A stretch of 64,000 nt of DNA from assembly GCF_000621445.1 (NCBI RefSeq), contig NZ_KK211278.1, positions 231,383-295,382 on the forward strand. Direction: 5' to 3'. Source of the stretch: Alkalihalobacillus bogoriensis ATCC BAA-922 (GTDB lineage: Bacteria > Bacillota > Bacilli > Bacillales > Bacillaceae_F). Made by a program: the position numbers and the translations under genes. Below are positions 8,199-17,822 of this stretch, one piece after another (the stretch's first letter is position 1; each line of letters begins with the position of its first letter). The notes below the pieces were generated by a model, which was not told where the DNA came from, made no database searches, and saw nothing but the letters and a program-made list of their open reading frames with translations.

Positions 8199-9497
8199 CT
8201 AGCTTTCTTTCCGGATGATATAACGATTGTTGTTATAGTCCTTATACTCAACCTGTTCAATTTTATTTGATGAAGAATAGTAAAAGGTGAGCTGCTCGTG
8301 AATCATTTCGGTTACAAAAGTTGTCTTTGTTGACTGGTGTTCAATAGCAATAAGCTTAAATTTATTGCGAACTCCATATCGTTTTGGAACAATGAAGTAA
8401 AGTTCATTACGGTCAATGGTAATATGTAATGTTGTTTCTTGATTTTCAAAACGATACATTCCAGTAAACGATGACAGGTTTGTAATAGGAATTGCATTTG
8501 CTAGAGGGGGTATGGCAATTTTATTTCCGAATAATAGATTTGCGATTTCACGAGAGAGTTGTGTGACAGGGGTTACATCAATATTACTAAGAAATATAAT
8601 AGTCACATTATCTTCATGAAAGCGAAGAAACTCATTTGAAAATCCACTTATATCACCGAAGTGGTGCAAACATCTCCGGTTTGAAATGTCAGAAACGACC
8701 CAACCACAAGCATAGGAACTTAAATGTGGCGAAAACATCAAATCAGTGAGCTCTTTAGGAAGAAGTTGAGATGATGAGAGTGCCTTATCCCAAAGGTGTA
8801 AGTCCTCTGTTGTCGAATAAAGTCCATAAGCCCCTAATGGAAAAGATAGGTCCGCATAAGCAGAATGGATTGGTGTTTCCCAATAAGAATAACCAGAAGC
8901 TAAATGCGGAACGACCTGAATCCCGTCATCACAACCAGTATTAACCATCCCTAATGGTCGACAGATATTTTCTAGAATGTAATCAGAATAAGACATATTG
9001 GAGACGTGCTCAATAATGGCAGTCAGGATAGCATAGCCAGAATTTGAGTATTCAAATCGACTTCCTGGATTAAAGTGGAGCTCAAGGTCTTTAAAAGAAT
9101 CAATCAATTGCGGTAATGTGGAAGGAAGTCTCATTGTTGTCGACCAAAAGTCAGGAAAGCTTGTGTAATTAGGAATACCTGCTGTATGGGTTAAACAGTT
9201 GTATATCGAGATACGATCGCCATTTGGATAGGCAGGAATATACTTAGTAATATTGTCGTTAACATTTAGCTTTCCTTTTTCGTGCAATTGAAAAATAGCA
9301 AGAGCAGTAAACGCCTTTGTTAGGGAACCAATTCGATATTTTGTCGTTGCAGTATTTGAAACGTGGTGTTCCCAATTTGCAAAACTAAAGCCTTGATTTA
9401 ACAATATTTTGTCATGATAACGAATGAAAAGTGAACCATTCAAATACTTATTTTCTTTGAATCTTTCAACCCAATTCTCTAGTTTTTCCTCTAACAA
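8199..9497 (-). CDS. Serine beta-lactamase-like / PBP4*-family hydrolase
   Basis: This protein of about 432 residues carries the SxxK nucleophile motif in IGSLTKAF and the YSN motif in FEYSNSGY, both standard for class C-type serine hydrolases and D-aminopeptidases. A C-terminal lipocalin-like domain is suggested by the beta-rich last 110 residues. TTG 9497 is proposed as the start because GAGGGGA lies about 7 nt upstream; the frame stays open to 9569 but through promoter-like sequence. No signal peptide is visible from this start, so it may be cytoplasmic. The substrate is unknown. Confidence 0.8.
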   Translation of the reverse strand: MLEEKLENWVERFKENKYLNGSLFIRYHDKILLNQGFSFANWEHHVSNTATTKYRIGSLTKAFTALAIFQLHEKGKLNVNDNITKYIPAYPNGDRISIYNCLTHTAGIPNYTSFPDFWSTTMRLPSTLPQLIDSFKDLELHFNPGSRFEYSNSGYAILTAIIEHVSNMSYSDYILENICRPLGMVNTGCDDGIQVVPHLASGYSYWETPIHSAYADLSFPLGAYGLYSTTEDLHLWDKALSSSQLLPKELTDLMFSPHLSSYACGWVVSDISNRRCLHHFGDISGFSNEFLRFHEDNVTIIFLSNIDVTPVTQLSREIANLLFGNKIAIPPLANAIPITNLSSFTGMYRFENQETTLHITIDRNELYFIVPKRYGVRNKFKLIAIEHQSTKTTFVTEMIHEQLTFYYSSSNKIEQVEYKDYNNNRYIIRKES

Positions 9498-9614
9498 CCA
9501 TAATCCCCTCGATTCTCTTAAAAAAAAGACATGACTTTTTGGAAAAATTTGATATGCTAAGTGTATCATAAGCTAACAAAATAAATAATAGAATTTGAAA
9601 GGGGCATGGTTCAA

Positions 9615-9968
9615 ATGAAGAAAATGGGGTTTTCTGTTTTTATTTTGATGTTGCTTTTTATTACAGGATGCAATGAACAACAAGAAATAAAAGCCGGAGC
9701 AGATTATAAACCGATGATATCAACCGAAAGTGAGATTTACGGCGATACTGGAAATGTAGAAAATGAATTGTTAAACGAGTGGAAGGAGCTAGGGGAAGTG
9801 AAACAACAGGTTTCCCAAACGGAACCAATGATATTAGGAGCTGAGTATATATCGAACACACTCCCCGTTGGTACTAAAATCTTTGCAGATGAGCAACAAA
9901 AAGATTTCATTTATGCGGAATACAATAACAAGTATATAGAATATGAAGCACTAGAGAGTAACAGGTAG
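9615..9968 (+). CDS. Small putative lipoprotein
   Basis: This 117-residue protein has a lipoprotein signal peptide ending in the lipobox FITGC. The mature part is charged and ends with a beta-rich module, LPVGTKIF ... FIYAEYNNKYIEYEAL. The same module occurs in the lipoprotein at 32112 and in a remnant at 34501, so it belongs to a small local family. ATG 9615 fits the AAAGGGG site better than ATG 9606. A terminator overlaps the stop codon. The function is unknown. Confidence 0.75.
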   Translation: MKKMGFSVFILMLLFITGCNEQQEIKAGADYKPMISTESEIYGDTGNVENELLNEWKELGEVKQQVSQTEPMILGAEYISNTLPVGTKIFADEQQKDFIYAEYNNKYIEYEALESNR

Positions 9969-9983
9969 CTCTCTAGTTTTTCC
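9950..9983 (+). terminator. Rho-independent terminator overlapping the stop codon
   Basis: A 9-bp perfect stem (ACTAGAGAG / CTCTCTAGT) followed by TTTTT overlaps the end of the lipoprotein gene. Confidence 0.8.
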
Positions 9984-10815
9984 TTGTCACGATATTCAAG
10001 AAAGCTTTTACTTGTGGAAGGTCTGTTGCGTTTTCGGAATAACTAATCCAAGTCGGTCGTGAGAGATGTGTCTCTTGTGATATCAAGGGATGGATATTAT
10101 ATAGACTAGTGTCTAAATCGGTGATGGCCGACTCAGGTAAAATGGCCATTCCGATTCCATGTAACATAAGTTGTTTACATGTTTCGATTTGATCGACGGT
10201 TATTTTTCGTGTCGGCCGCCAATTAGGGTGGTCGGTGAGCCATTCGTCTACAACAGAATGAAAACTAGGATCGCTTTGGAATTCGATTAATAATTTTTCT
10301 TTTTTTACATCTTTTCTTTCGATGATATAAAGTTTATCGGAAAAAAGTTGATGGCATTGCCTATCTTGTATTTTTTCTCCTCGTATAATGGCGACATGAT
10401 ACTGATTGATGGAATGACGGATATCTTGGCTTAAACCAGTAAACAGTTCAATGTTAACTTGAGGGTACTGTTCGATATAAGCTTCAAGAATTTCTGGAAG
10501 CAGGTATTGACCGACAACGGAAGAAACACCTAACGATAATCTTCCCGTCACTTCGTTTGTTGATTTTGAAATCTCATCTAGTAGTTTTGTTTCGCGCTCA
10601 ATTAGTTCTTCCCCAAATTCAATAATTTTTTCACCCGCGGGTGTGATGAGGATCTTTTTTGTCGTTCTTATAAAAAGTTTCTCGCCCCAGTGTTCCTCGA
10701 TTTGTTTCACCCTTTGACTAATCGCAGGTTGCGATAGATGTAATGCTTTAGCAGCGCCTCTAATTGTCCCTACATTTTTTATCTTCACTAATAGTCGATA
10801 GTCATCGATTTTCAT
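9973..10815 (-). CDS. LysR-family transcriptional regulator
   Basis: This 280-residue protein has an N-terminal winged helix (GTIRGAAKALHLSQPAISQR, about residues 16-35) and the periplasmic-binding-like effector domain of LysR proteins. It is transcribed divergently from the methyltransferase gene, the usual arrangement for a LysR target. An ATAAG-N5-CTTAT palindrome lies in the shared region. The effector is unknown. Confidence 0.9.
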   Translation of the reverse strand: MKIDDYRLLVKIKNVGTIRGAAKALHLSQPAISQRVKQIEEHWGEKLFIRTTKKILITPAGEKIIEFGEELIERETKLLDEISKSTNEVTGRLSLGVSSVVGQYLLPEILEAYIEQYPQVNIELFTGLSQDIRHSINQYHVAIIRGEKIQDRQCHQLFSDKLYIIERKDVKKEKLLIEFQSDPSFHSVVDEWLTDHPNWRPTRKITVDQIETCKQLMLHGIGMAILPESAITDLDTSLYNIHPLISQETHLSRPTWISYSENATDLPQVKAFLNIVTRKN

Positions 10816-10831
10816 TTTTGCCCCCTCATAT

Positions 10832-10846
10832 ATAAGTTTTTCTTAT
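10832..10846. promoter_or_regulatory. LysR-type T-N11-A box
   Basis: ATAAG-TTTTT-CTTAT is a perfect interrupted palindrome that satisfies the T-N11-A rule for LysR sites. It lies 17 bp upstream of the LysR start. A looser copy (AAG-N7-CTT) follows about 30 bp downstream. Confidence 0.55.
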
Positions 10847-10931
10847 CAATTTCAATAAAAAACAAGTATTATTCTTATGGGATTATTTTTATTATACTAA
10901 AAAAGAAGCGATGTGGAAGGGGAGAAAAGAG

Positions 10932-11708
10932 ATGACGATTAATTTTCATAGTCATGAACATAAGAAAACGTATACGACACGAAATGCAGATCAATCGTGG
11001 ATAGAAGCAATACGTAAGCTAGTTGAGGTGAAAACTGTTGATCATGCATTGGATATTGGGTGTGGCGGAGGAATTTATACAAAAGCACTAGCAGATTTAG
11101 GGATAGGAAAAGTGACAGGTATTGACTTTTCAGAGAGTATGCTTGAAGGAGCAGAGGAAAATTGTCAAAGCTACGAAAATATATCCTTAAAGTATGGCAA
11201 TGCATATGAAACAGGCTTGGAAAATGCACAATACGATCTCATAATACAAAGAGCATTGATTCATCATTTAGACGACTTACACCGTTGTTTTCAAGAAGGG
11301 TATAGAGTGTTAAAACGTGGCGGTACGTTCATTATTCAAGACCGTACTCCTGAAGACTGTTTCTTAAAAGGAGACAGAAACCATATTAGAGGTTATTTTT
11401 TCGAGCGATTTCCGCAATTGATGAATAGCGAGAGAGCACGCAGATATAAAAGTGAAACGGTTGATACTGCATTAAGAAATCAAGGGTTTACAAATATCGA
11501 AGAATTAAAATTGTGGGAAACGAGAAAAGTGTATGAGCAAAAAGACGAATTGCTTCAAGATATTAAAAACAGAACAGGTCGAAGTTTATTACATGAACTT
11601 GATGATAATGAAGTTAGCGAGCTTATTAATTTTATTCGTCCGTTAGTACCAATGGGTGGTCCAATTGTTGAAAAAGATCGCTGGACGATTTGGAAAGCGA
11701 TGAAATAA
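10932..11708 (+). CDS. Class I SAM-dependent methyltransferase
   Basis: This 258-residue Rossmann-fold methyltransferase has motif I as LDIGCGGGIYTKAL and motif II/post-I as VTGIDFSESM. A later acidic turn, ALIHHLDDL, matches the Methyltransf_11 type. ATG 10932 is preferred over ATG 10911 because GGGGAG lies in between. The trmO-like gene follows after 18 bp and is probably in the same transcript. The target of methylation is unknown. Confidence 0.85.
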   Translation: MTINFHSHEHKKTYTTRNADQSWIEAIRKLVEVKTVDHALDIGCGGGIYTKALADLGIGKVTGIDFSESMLEGAEENCQSYENISLKYGNAYETGLENAQYDLIIQRALIHHLDDLHRCFQEGYRVLKRGGTFIIQDRTPEDCFLKGDRNHIRGYFFERFPQLMNSERARRYKSETVDTALRNQGFTNIEELKLWETRKVYEQKDELLQDIKNRTGRSLLHELDDNEVSELINFIRPLVPMGGPIVEKDRWTIWKAMK

Positions 11709-11726
11709 CGAAGGAGGCGTGAGATT

Positions 11727-12185
11727 ATGATAACATTACAACCGATTGGAATAGCTTACAATGAGCGAGATAACATCCAAGACGATAATTGGGGAATAGT
11801 GGATTCTAAAATTGTAATCGATAGAACCATTCCAGAAGAAGCGTTAGCTGGGATTGAACACTTTTCCCATCTTGAAATTATTTATTATTTTCACAAAGTA
11901 AAAGAAGAAAACATTGAAGTGGGAGCGAGACATCCAAGGAACAATCTTGAATTACCAAAAGTCGGGATTTTTGCCCAACGAGGGAAAAATCGACCGAATC
12001 GTTTGGGATTAACGACAGTTCGATTATTAAAAAGAGAAGGAAGAGAGCTATATGTCCAACGATTGGATTGTTTGAACGAAACGCCTATTCTTGATATAAA
12101 GCCGGTAATGGAGGAGTTTCTGCCAAAAGAATCGATTAAGCAGCCGGAATGGACTCGGGATATAATGGAAAGGTATTGGGAGTGA
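11727..12185 (+). CDS. trmO: TrmO-family tRNA (N6-threonylcarbamoyl-A37)-N6-methyltransferase
   Basis: This 152-residue member of the TsaA/UPF0066 (TrmO) family has a SAM-binding beta-barrel fold that methylates t6A37 of tRNA-Thr in E. coli. Visible family marks are the N-terminal LQPIGIAYN, the FSHLEIIYYFHKV segment and the signature ARHPRNN ... GIFAQRGKNRPNRLGLTTV. Bacterial E. coli TrmO is longer, so this is the compact form common in Firmicutes and archaea, whose substrate has not always been verified. An AAGGAGGCGTG site precedes the start. Confidence 0.85.
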   Translation: MITLQPIGIAYNERDNIQDDNWGIVDSKIVIDRTIPEEALAGIEHFSHLEIIYYFHKVKEENIEVGARHPRNNLELPKVGIFAQRGKNRPNRLGLTTVRLLKREGRELYVQRLDCLNETPILDIKPVMEEFLPKESIKQPEWTRDIMERYWE

Positions 12186-12249
12186 AAAAAGAAAGTTTGA
12201 AAAAGGGTACTCTCCGATAAAGAGAGTGCTCTTTGGGATTAGCTCAAAT

Positions 12250-12436
12250 GTTACGGACATCTATTCCGCTATTTCTTGAAATCACGCCCCTTTTTCATTT
12301 CTTACGGACATACGTTCCGTTAATTGACGAAAAGAGCAGTAAAAACAAACTGTTTAGGTAAAATAGCGGAACGTATGTCCGTAAGCCTTTGAAAAATGCT
12401 ACTTTTTCTAAAAATAGCGGAACAAATGTCCGATAG
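12250..12436. repeat. Four-site inverted element C
   Basis: Cores begin at 12255, 12306 (forward), 12368 and 12419 (reverse): spacings 51, 62 and 51 bp. It lies between the convergent trmO and FtsW-like genes. Confidence 0.85.
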
Positions 12437-12470
12437 AGACTATTGATGTAACAGGGCGATTGAAATTTTT

Positions 12471-13799
12471 TTATTTAGCGCCATCTGACCGGTATTTTAT
12501 ATCTGCAATTGTTGGCTTTACAATATCTTTGCGTCGATACACGCTTAAAATAAGTCCTAATACAACAGAGTTAAAGAGTAGCGCACTTCCTCCATAACTA
12601 ACAAATGGAAATGATACTCCAATGATTGGGACAATACCAAAAGCCATTAAAATGCTCCAACAAGCTGGCACCGCAAATATAGAAGCACCACCGATAACTA
12701 ATAACTTACCGAATAAATCTTTAGTTTTAAAGGTGTTTTTAATAATTCTCGTAATAAAAGCAAAGAGAAGAAGGCAAAGGGTTATCCCAAATGCCCAACC
12801 AAATGTGTAAACGAGGTAAACAAAGGCAAAATCAGTATGTGTACCAGGCAGTAGCTGTATGAACTCATCATGAAAACCATTTCCAAACCAACCTGATCGA
12901 GAAAGTGCTTCTTTAGCTAATATATAGATATATCCGAACGCATCTTCGTAAGATTTTGGATTAAAGAAAGCTACTAATTTATGATAAAAGTAGACTCCAC
13001 GAGAGGTGGAAGGAATACTCATTATGACAACCAAACCCGCTATGATATTAGATATGATTAAACTAGTCGCTAGTTTTTTATGGACTCTCGAACAAGAAAA
13101 CATCGTCAGAATACAGACAAAATAAATAATAATATATATAAATTGGGGTAGAACCATATAGAAAAGAATAGGTACCCAAAATAAGGAGAATAATAAAGCT
13201 TGCTTTAACCAGCTGTTAAACTCATTAATTTTACTTATAATGCCGACCCATGCAATGAAGAATAATAGCAAGCTTAATGTTGTTGAGTTGACTTCAATTC
13301 CACCTACAGATATCCACCTCTTAACGCCATTCAGCGTATACCCAAAAATATAAGTGTAAATAAGAAGTGTTAAGCCACCCCCATAAAATAACATCCACAT
13401 ATTTTGTAATTTTCGATAATCGAAAAAAGTAAGACAAACGACAACTATGGTTGCAAGAGTAAGCCAGAGTGCTTGATAACCTAAATAATTGATAGCGAAA
13501 TCGCTCTGAATTAAAGGAAGAAACCCTATCCCCGCAATGATGAGAAACAAAACAATAAGGAACCAGTCGACTCTTGGTCGATAAAGCCGATTTAAATGTT
13601 CGCCGATTGTATAGGGATTTCCCATTTCTTGAACTGCTTTTTCTTCGGCTTCGTCTTTTGAAGTTTCTGTTTTTTGAAATGATTGACTTAACTGTTGAAG
13701 ATGATTGGACAGTTCCTTTTTGATTAGTGTGTGTGTCTCTTTTGCTTTCACTTTTGAAGTGACTTTATTTAAAAAATCATCAAACTTTTGTGACGTCAT
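12471..13799 (-). CDS. FtsW/RodA/SpoVE-family protein with an N-terminal HAAS-like domain
   Basis: This 442-residue protein has a soluble N-terminal domain of about 75 residues (FDDFLNKVTSKVKAKE ... EEKAVQEMGNPYTIGEHLNRLY), like the permease-prefix/HAAS domain. A ten-helix SEDS-type membrane domain follows. Conserved SEDS features are NGVKRWISVGG, the loop ending in THTDFAF, and SFPFVSYGGSALLFNSV near the end. SEDS proteins are peptidoglycan glycosyltransferases that work with class B PBPs. ATG 13799 has AGAGGAGGG upstream; the frame stays open for 27 more codons. No cognate PBP gene is adjacent, so this is probably an accessory paralogue. Confidence 0.85.
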   Translation of the reverse strand: MTSQKFDDFLNKVTSKVKAKETHTLIKKELSNHLQQLSQSFQKTETSKDEAEEKAVQEMGNPYTIGEHLNRLYRPRVDWFLIVLFLIIAGIGFLPLIQSDFAINYLGYQALWLTLATIVVVCLTFFDYRKLQNMWMLFYGGGLTLLIYTYIFGYTLNGVKRWISVGGIEVNSTTLSLLLFFIAWVGIISKINEFNSWLKQALLFSLFWVPILFYMVLPQFIYIIIYFVCILTMFSCSRVHKKLATSLIISNIIAGLVVIMSIPSTSRGVYFYHKLVAFFNPKSYEDAFGYIYILAKEALSRSGWFGNGFHDEFIQLLPGTHTDFAFVYLVYTFGWAFGITLCLLLFAFITRIIKNTFKTKDLFGKLLVIGGASIFAVPACWSILMAFGIVPIIGVSFPFVSYGGSALLFNSVVLGLILSVYRRKDIVKPTIADIKYRSDGAK

Positions 13800-13880
13800 A
13801 TTTAGCCCTCCTCTTTGAAGTGTTTTAATAAATGTGTTTGTCGCTAGTTTTTCTGAAGTAAGCGCACCTCGCTTATACAT

Positions 13881-14097
13881 TACGGATTCCCTCTTCGTTT
13901 ATTTTAGACGAAGCAACAGCTCTTTTGGTTTTAATAAATGAAAAAAATATAATTTATGAGTAAAAAAGGAAATGATAAGTTTAAAACTAGGAGAGGTAGT
14001 TGATCCTAGTACAAGAACTTGTCTCATAACGTTTGAATTCAAAAAGTTACGGTTATTGGACAAGAAGAAGTATTAGTTAAGGTGGGAGGAATAAAAG
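13881..14097. promoter_or_regulatory. Divergent intergenic region upstream of ilvD
   Basis: It is AT-rich. One hairpin is visible (ACTAGGA at 13986-13992 pairing with TCCTAGT at 14004-14010). No T-box, CodY box or leader peptide could be recognised by eye. The region must hold the promoters of ilvD and of the FtsW-like gene. Confidence 0.35.
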
Positions 14098-15789
14098 ATG
14101 ACGAATAAAAAAGATTTGCGCATCCGAAGTACGGACATTAGTGAAGGGGTCAATCGGTCGCCAAACCGAGCGATGTTGCGGGCGGTAGGTTTTACCGATG
14201 AAGATTTTAAAAAGCCAATGATTGGAATTGCAAGCACGTGGAGTGAAATCACACCTTGTAATATGCATATTGATGAGTTGGCCAAAAGCGCAAAAAAGGG
14301 GGCGACACAACATGGCGGTGCTCCGTTAATTTTTAACACGATTACTGTATCCGATGGAATTTCAATGGGTCATGAAGGAATGAGATATTCTTTACCGAGT
14401 CGGGAAGCCATTGCAGATTCAATTGAAATCGTCACAAATGCTGAACGATTTGATGCAATCGTTGCAATTGGAGGTTGCGATAAAAATACACCTGCCTGTT
14501 TAATGTCGATTGGAAGGATGAACATCCCAGCTGTTTACGTATACGGTGGAACGATTCAACCTGGTTTTTTAAATGGAGAAAAAGTCGACATCGTCAGTGC
14601 ATTTGAAGCTGTTGGAAAATACCATGAAGGACAAATTTCAGAAGAGGAATTACATAAAGTAGAATGTACTGCTTGCCCAGGAGCTGGGGCTTGTGGCGGA
14701 ATGTACACCGCCAATACGATGGCTTCAGCAGCAGAAGCGATGGGGATGAGTCTTCCAGGTTCTTCGTCAACCCCTGCTATTTCACCAAATAAGGCGATTG
14801 AATGTGAGGAAGCGGGAAAGAAAGCGATTGGACTTCTTGAAAAAGGCATTTACCCAAGGGACATTATGACGAAAAAAGCGTTTGAAAATGCAATTACAGT
14901 TGTGATGGCACTTGGAGGTTCGACAAATGCATTCCTCCACCTTTTAGCGATAGCACAATCTGTGGATGTTGAGTTAACTTATGATGATTTTGAACAGATT
15001 AGAAAAAGGGTGCCCCATATCGCTGATTTAAAACCGAGCGGAAAATATGCGATGCAAGACTTAAATGACATCGGTGGAGTACCTGGGGTCATGAAGCTCT
15101 TATTAGAAAAAGACTTACTTCATGGAGACTGTATGACGGTCACTGGCAAGACAATAGCAGAAAACTTAGCAGAAGTAGATGATTTGCAAAAAGATCAAGA
15201 CATTATTCGTCCGTTTGATAACCCGTTAAAGCCGAATGGACCATTAGTTGTGTTAAAAGGAAATTTAGCGCCTGAGGGAGCTATTGCGAAAATGTCCGGG
15301 ATGAAAAAATCTCGATTTGTCGGAACGGCAAAAGTGTTTGATAGTGAAGAGGAAGCAACTGACGCAATCATGAAAAATGATATAAAAGCGGGAGATGTTC
15401 TTGTCGTCAGATACACTGGTCCAAAAGGAGGACCAGGAATGCCGGAAATGTTATCGGTGACCGCCTTGATTGTTGGAAAAGGTTTAGGTGGAGAAGTCGC
15501 ACTCCTTACCGATGGAAGATTCTCGGGTGGTTCTCACGGGTTTGTCATTGGTCATATCGCACCAGAAGCCCAAGTTGGTGGCCCGATCGCGTTATTACAA
15601 AGTGGAGATACCGTTATAATTGATAGCGAAACGCAGGAAATTATGTTCGATGTGTCAGAAGAAGAGCTACAACGCCGACAAAAAGAGTGGAAACAGCCAC
15701 CACTAAAAGTTTCAAAAGGCGCATTAGGAAAGTATGCAAGGCTCGTTTCTTCAGCGGCAAAAGGGGCCGTAACGGATTTGTTTGAGTAA
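14098..15789 (+). CDS. ilvD: Dihydroxy-acid dehydratase
   Basis: IlvD converts 2,3-dihydroxy-3-methylbutanoate (or -pentanoate) to the 2-oxo acid, the third step of valine/isoleucine synthesis. The 563-residue length is standard. Iron-sulphur ligand regions are visible: [20 protein letters not shown] and [19 protein letters not shown]. The C-terminal substrate-binding loop [15 protein letters not shown] is intact. A GGGAGGA site precedes ATG 14098. The gene stands alone, away from other ilv/leu genes, and ends in its own terminator. Confidence 0.97.
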   Translation: MTNKKDLRIRSTDISEGVNRSPNRAMLRAVGFTDEDFKKPMIGIASTWSEITPCNMHIDELAKSAKKGATQHGGAPLIFNTITVSDGISMGHEGMRYSLPSREAIADSIEIVTNAERFDAIVAIGGCDKNTPACLMSIGRMNIPAVYVYGGTIQPGFLNGEKVDIVSAFEAVGKYHEGQISEEELHKVECTACPGAGACGGMYTANTMASAAEAMGMSLPGSSSTPAISPNKAIECEEAGKKAIGLLEKGIYPRDIMTKKAFENAITVVMALGGSTNAFLHLLAIAQSVDVELTYDDFEQIRKRVPHIADLKPSGKYAMQDLNDIGGVPGVMKLLLEKDLLHGDCMTVTGKTIAENLAEVDDLQKDQDIIRPFDNPLKPNGPLVVLKGNLAPEGAIAKMSGMKKSRFVGTAKVFDSEEEATDAIMKNDIKAGDVLVVRYTGPKGGPGMPEMLSVTALIVGKGLGGEVALLTDGRFSGGSHGFVIGHIAPEAQVGGPIALLQSGDTVIIDSETQEIMFDVSEEELQRRQKEWKQPPLKVSKGALGKYARLVSSAAKGAVTDLFE

Positions 15790-15795
15790 CGGATT

Positions 15796-15827
15796 AAAAG
15801 GTTATCCAAAACGGATAGCCTTTTTTT
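15796..15827 (+). terminator. Rho-independent terminator
   Basis: Stem AAAAGGTTATCC / GGATAGCCTTTT (one G-U pair) followed by T residues, after ilvD. Confidence 0.85.
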
Positions 15828-15957
15828 GAGCTTTGGATGCTCCATTCGGATCGTTGTTTTTATTCTTATTGAGTAGAATAATAGTTTCGTTAGACGTAGT
15901 ATGTTTACAATCTATTTTTTGGTAATATTAGGAGAAAGGATAAAAAGGAGGAATCAA

Positions 15958-16548
15958 ATGTTAGAAATAAGACCATATAAGCCAGAGGATGAAACCGGTT
16001 GGGTTCGCTGTCGAGTTCTTTCATTTTTGGATACGGCTTATTATGATAATGTATTACCGAAAAAAGAAATCTATCAAAATCCAGCGATTGAACTAGTAGC
16101 TGTTCTAAACAATGAGATAGTAGGACTGTTAGATATTGAATATGAAACAAAACCGAATACAGTTTGTACAAAAGGCTCTAATATAGGCGGAATGATATGG
16201 CATATCGCCGTCCATCCAGATTATCGTCGCAGAAGCATTGCAAGTCAATTGTTACACGAAGCTGAAAAGTTGGCAAAAGACCTTGGGATTACTTATTTTG
16301 AAGCGTGGACAAGAGATGATAAGTGGGTCCATCATTGGTACGAATCTAGGCAGTTTGTGCAAGTAGATTCATATCTTCATGTTTTTTTAGAAGACCCACA
16401 GGAGCTAAAGGTTTGTAACTGTGATATTCCCCAATTTACTCCGATTTTAGCTTTTGCTCATTATACAGGTGAAGATAAAGCAATGATTAGAGAAAAATTC
16501 AAACGTGTTCATGATTGTTTTTGTTTTATCAAACAAATAGGTCGTTAA
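15958..16548 (+). CDS. GNAT-family N-acetyltransferase
   Basis: This 196-residue protein has the acetyl-CoA-binding motif A in IWHIAVHPDYRRRSIASQLL (about residues 80-99), the hallmark of GNAT enzymes, followed by the motif B segment EAWTRDD. The last 60 residues form an extra Cys-containing tail (KVCNCDIP). ATG 15958 is chosen for its AAGGAGG site; an upstream in-frame start lacks one. It heads a run of small acetyltransferase and DinB genes. The substrate is unknown. Confidence 0.85.
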   Translation: MLEIRPYKPEDETGWVRCRVLSFLDTAYYDNVLPKKEIYQNPAIELVAVLNNEIVGLLDIEYETKPNTVCTKGSNIGGMIWHIAVHPDYRRRSIASQLLHEAEKLAKDLGITYFEAWTRDDKWVHHWYESRQFVQVDSYLHVFLEDPQELKVCNCDIPQFTPILAFAHYTGEDKAMIREKFKRVHDCFCFIKQIGR

Positions 16549-16579
16549 GTGGAAATTATAAACATGGAGGAGAGCTTTT

Positions 16580-16822
16580 ATGTTATGGGTTATGACGCAA
16601 AATAAGAAAAATATTATAAATGTTAAGGAAATTAGAGTAAGAGATTATTCAACATACACAAAAATAGAAGGGATTGTAAATAAAGGATTTTTGTGTACTT
16701 GGAGTAGAATGCTTGGAACGTATCCATCCAAAGAAAGAGCGTTTGAAGTATTGACGGACATGCATAACGCGATAGAGGATAATACGAAACATGCAGTGAC
16801 ATACTCGATGCCAGAAAATTAA
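16580..16822 (+). CDS. Conserved small protein of unknown function
   Basis: This 80-residue soluble protein opens with LWVMTQNKKNIINVKEI and later has LGTYPSKERAFEVLTDM. That pattern recurs in small uncharacterised Firmicutes proteins and looks like a mini beta-sheet followed by a helix. A GGAGGAGAG site lies 5 nt upstream of ATG 16580. No function can be inferred. Confidence 0.7.
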   Translation: MLWVMTQNKKNIINVKEIRVRDYSTYTKIEGIVNKGFLCTWSRMLGTYPSKERAFEVLTDMHNAIEDNTKHAVTYSMPEN

Positions 16823-16845
16823 GATTAGTAAAAGAAAGGACTCAT

Positions 16846-17319
16846 ATGATTAAAAGAATCGATATTACGAAGAAGGAACAGGCAGAGAGGGTTTTGCAAG
16901 TGCAACTTCCTTCTTATAAAATAGAGGCTAGTCTTATAGGGTCCTCTGATATTCCCCCTTTGTTTGATACGGCTTATTCATTACTATATTGCGGTGAAAC
17001 ATTTTACGGATATTGGGAAGCAGAAGCGTTATGTGGTGTGATTTCACTGAAAATAGAGAGTGATGAATTAGATATTCATCGGCTCGTTGTCCATCCCGAC
17101 CACTTTAAAAAAGGAATTGCGCAAAAGCTGCTATCTTTTATTGAACGGCAATATCCTGTTCCGCTCATAAAAGTAGCAACAGCTTCATTGAATCTTCCGG
17201 CTATTCAATTGTATCAGAAAAATGGATTTGAAAAGGTAAGGGAAGAAAAGGTTTTGACAGGCCTTTCTTTAAGTTTTTTTGAAAAACAGCATCAATGCTT
17301 TTTTAGAGGGACGTTTTAA
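16846..17319 (+). CDS. GNAT-family N-acetyltransferase
   Basis: This 157-residue GNAT protein has motif A as IHRLVVHPDHFKKGIAQKLL (about residues 83-102) and motif B in ATASLNLPAIQLYQKNGFEKV. It is the compact single-domain form. A GAAAGGA site lies just before ATG 16846. It lies 24 bp after the small protein gene and 50 bp before the DinB gene, so it is probably cotranscribed with them. Confidence 0.85.
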   Translation: MIKRIDITKKEQAERVLQVQLPSYKIEASLIGSSDIPPLFDTAYSLLYCGETFYGYWEAEALCGVISLKIESDELDIHRLVVHPDHFKKGIAQKLLSFIERQYPVPLIKVATASLNLPAIQLYQKNGFEKVREEKVLTGLSLSFFEKQHQCFFRGTF

Positions 17320-17369
17320 AATATGGCAATAAATAGGTTTGTGAAACTCATCAAGGGAGTGTGTGATAA

Positions 17370-17822
17370 ATGAATAAAACATTACAGCAATTTCAAGAAA
17401 CAATCGAGGACGTCATTCAATTTCAGGATATGAATGAGGAACTATTATGCGAGCCTTTAAGTGTGGGGAAATGGTCGATCCGTGAAATTATTGGTCATTT
17501 ATATTATTGGGACAAATTTAATCTTCAACAAATGGTTCCTTACATGCAGGATGGAAATGATTTACCTACTTTTCCAAACCATGATGAATTGAATCATGAA
17601 GCAATTAGATTGTTAAAAGATCATTCTGTTAAAGACATTAACACTTTGTTTATATCGACACGGAAAGAATTGATAACACAAATCTCCACTATTGATGAAA
17701 ATGTTCGATTTACAATTGGTGGAGGAAAACGAAAGCTATCAACAGAGAGCTTTGTGAAAATTTTTTTAAAACATGATAGCCATCACCTGAAACAAATGCG
17801 AGAAAAAGTAAAGAGTGCATGA
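17370..17822 (+). CDS. DinB-like four-helix protein
   Basis: This 150-residue protein has the DinB/YfiT-type fold: WSIREIIGHLYYWDKF supplies the first metal histidine, and HDSHHLKQM near the C-terminus supplies the other two. DinB-like proteins are metal-dependent, and some act as thiol S-transferases with bacillithiol; many are uncharacterised. The stop codon overlaps the next start (ATGATG), so translation is coupled to the following GNAT gene. Confidence 0.85.
   Translation: MNKTLQQFQETIEDVIQFQDMNEELLCEPLSVGKWSIREIIGHLYYWDKFNLQQMVPYMQDGNDLPTFPNHDELNHEAIRLLKDHSVKDINTLFISTRKELITQISTIDENVRFTIGGGKRKLSTESFVKIFLKHDSHHLKQMREKVKSA

Noticed and set aside
12200..12237. Terminator after trmO
   Set aside because: A 6-bp ACTCTC/GAGAGT stem is present but is not followed by a T run.
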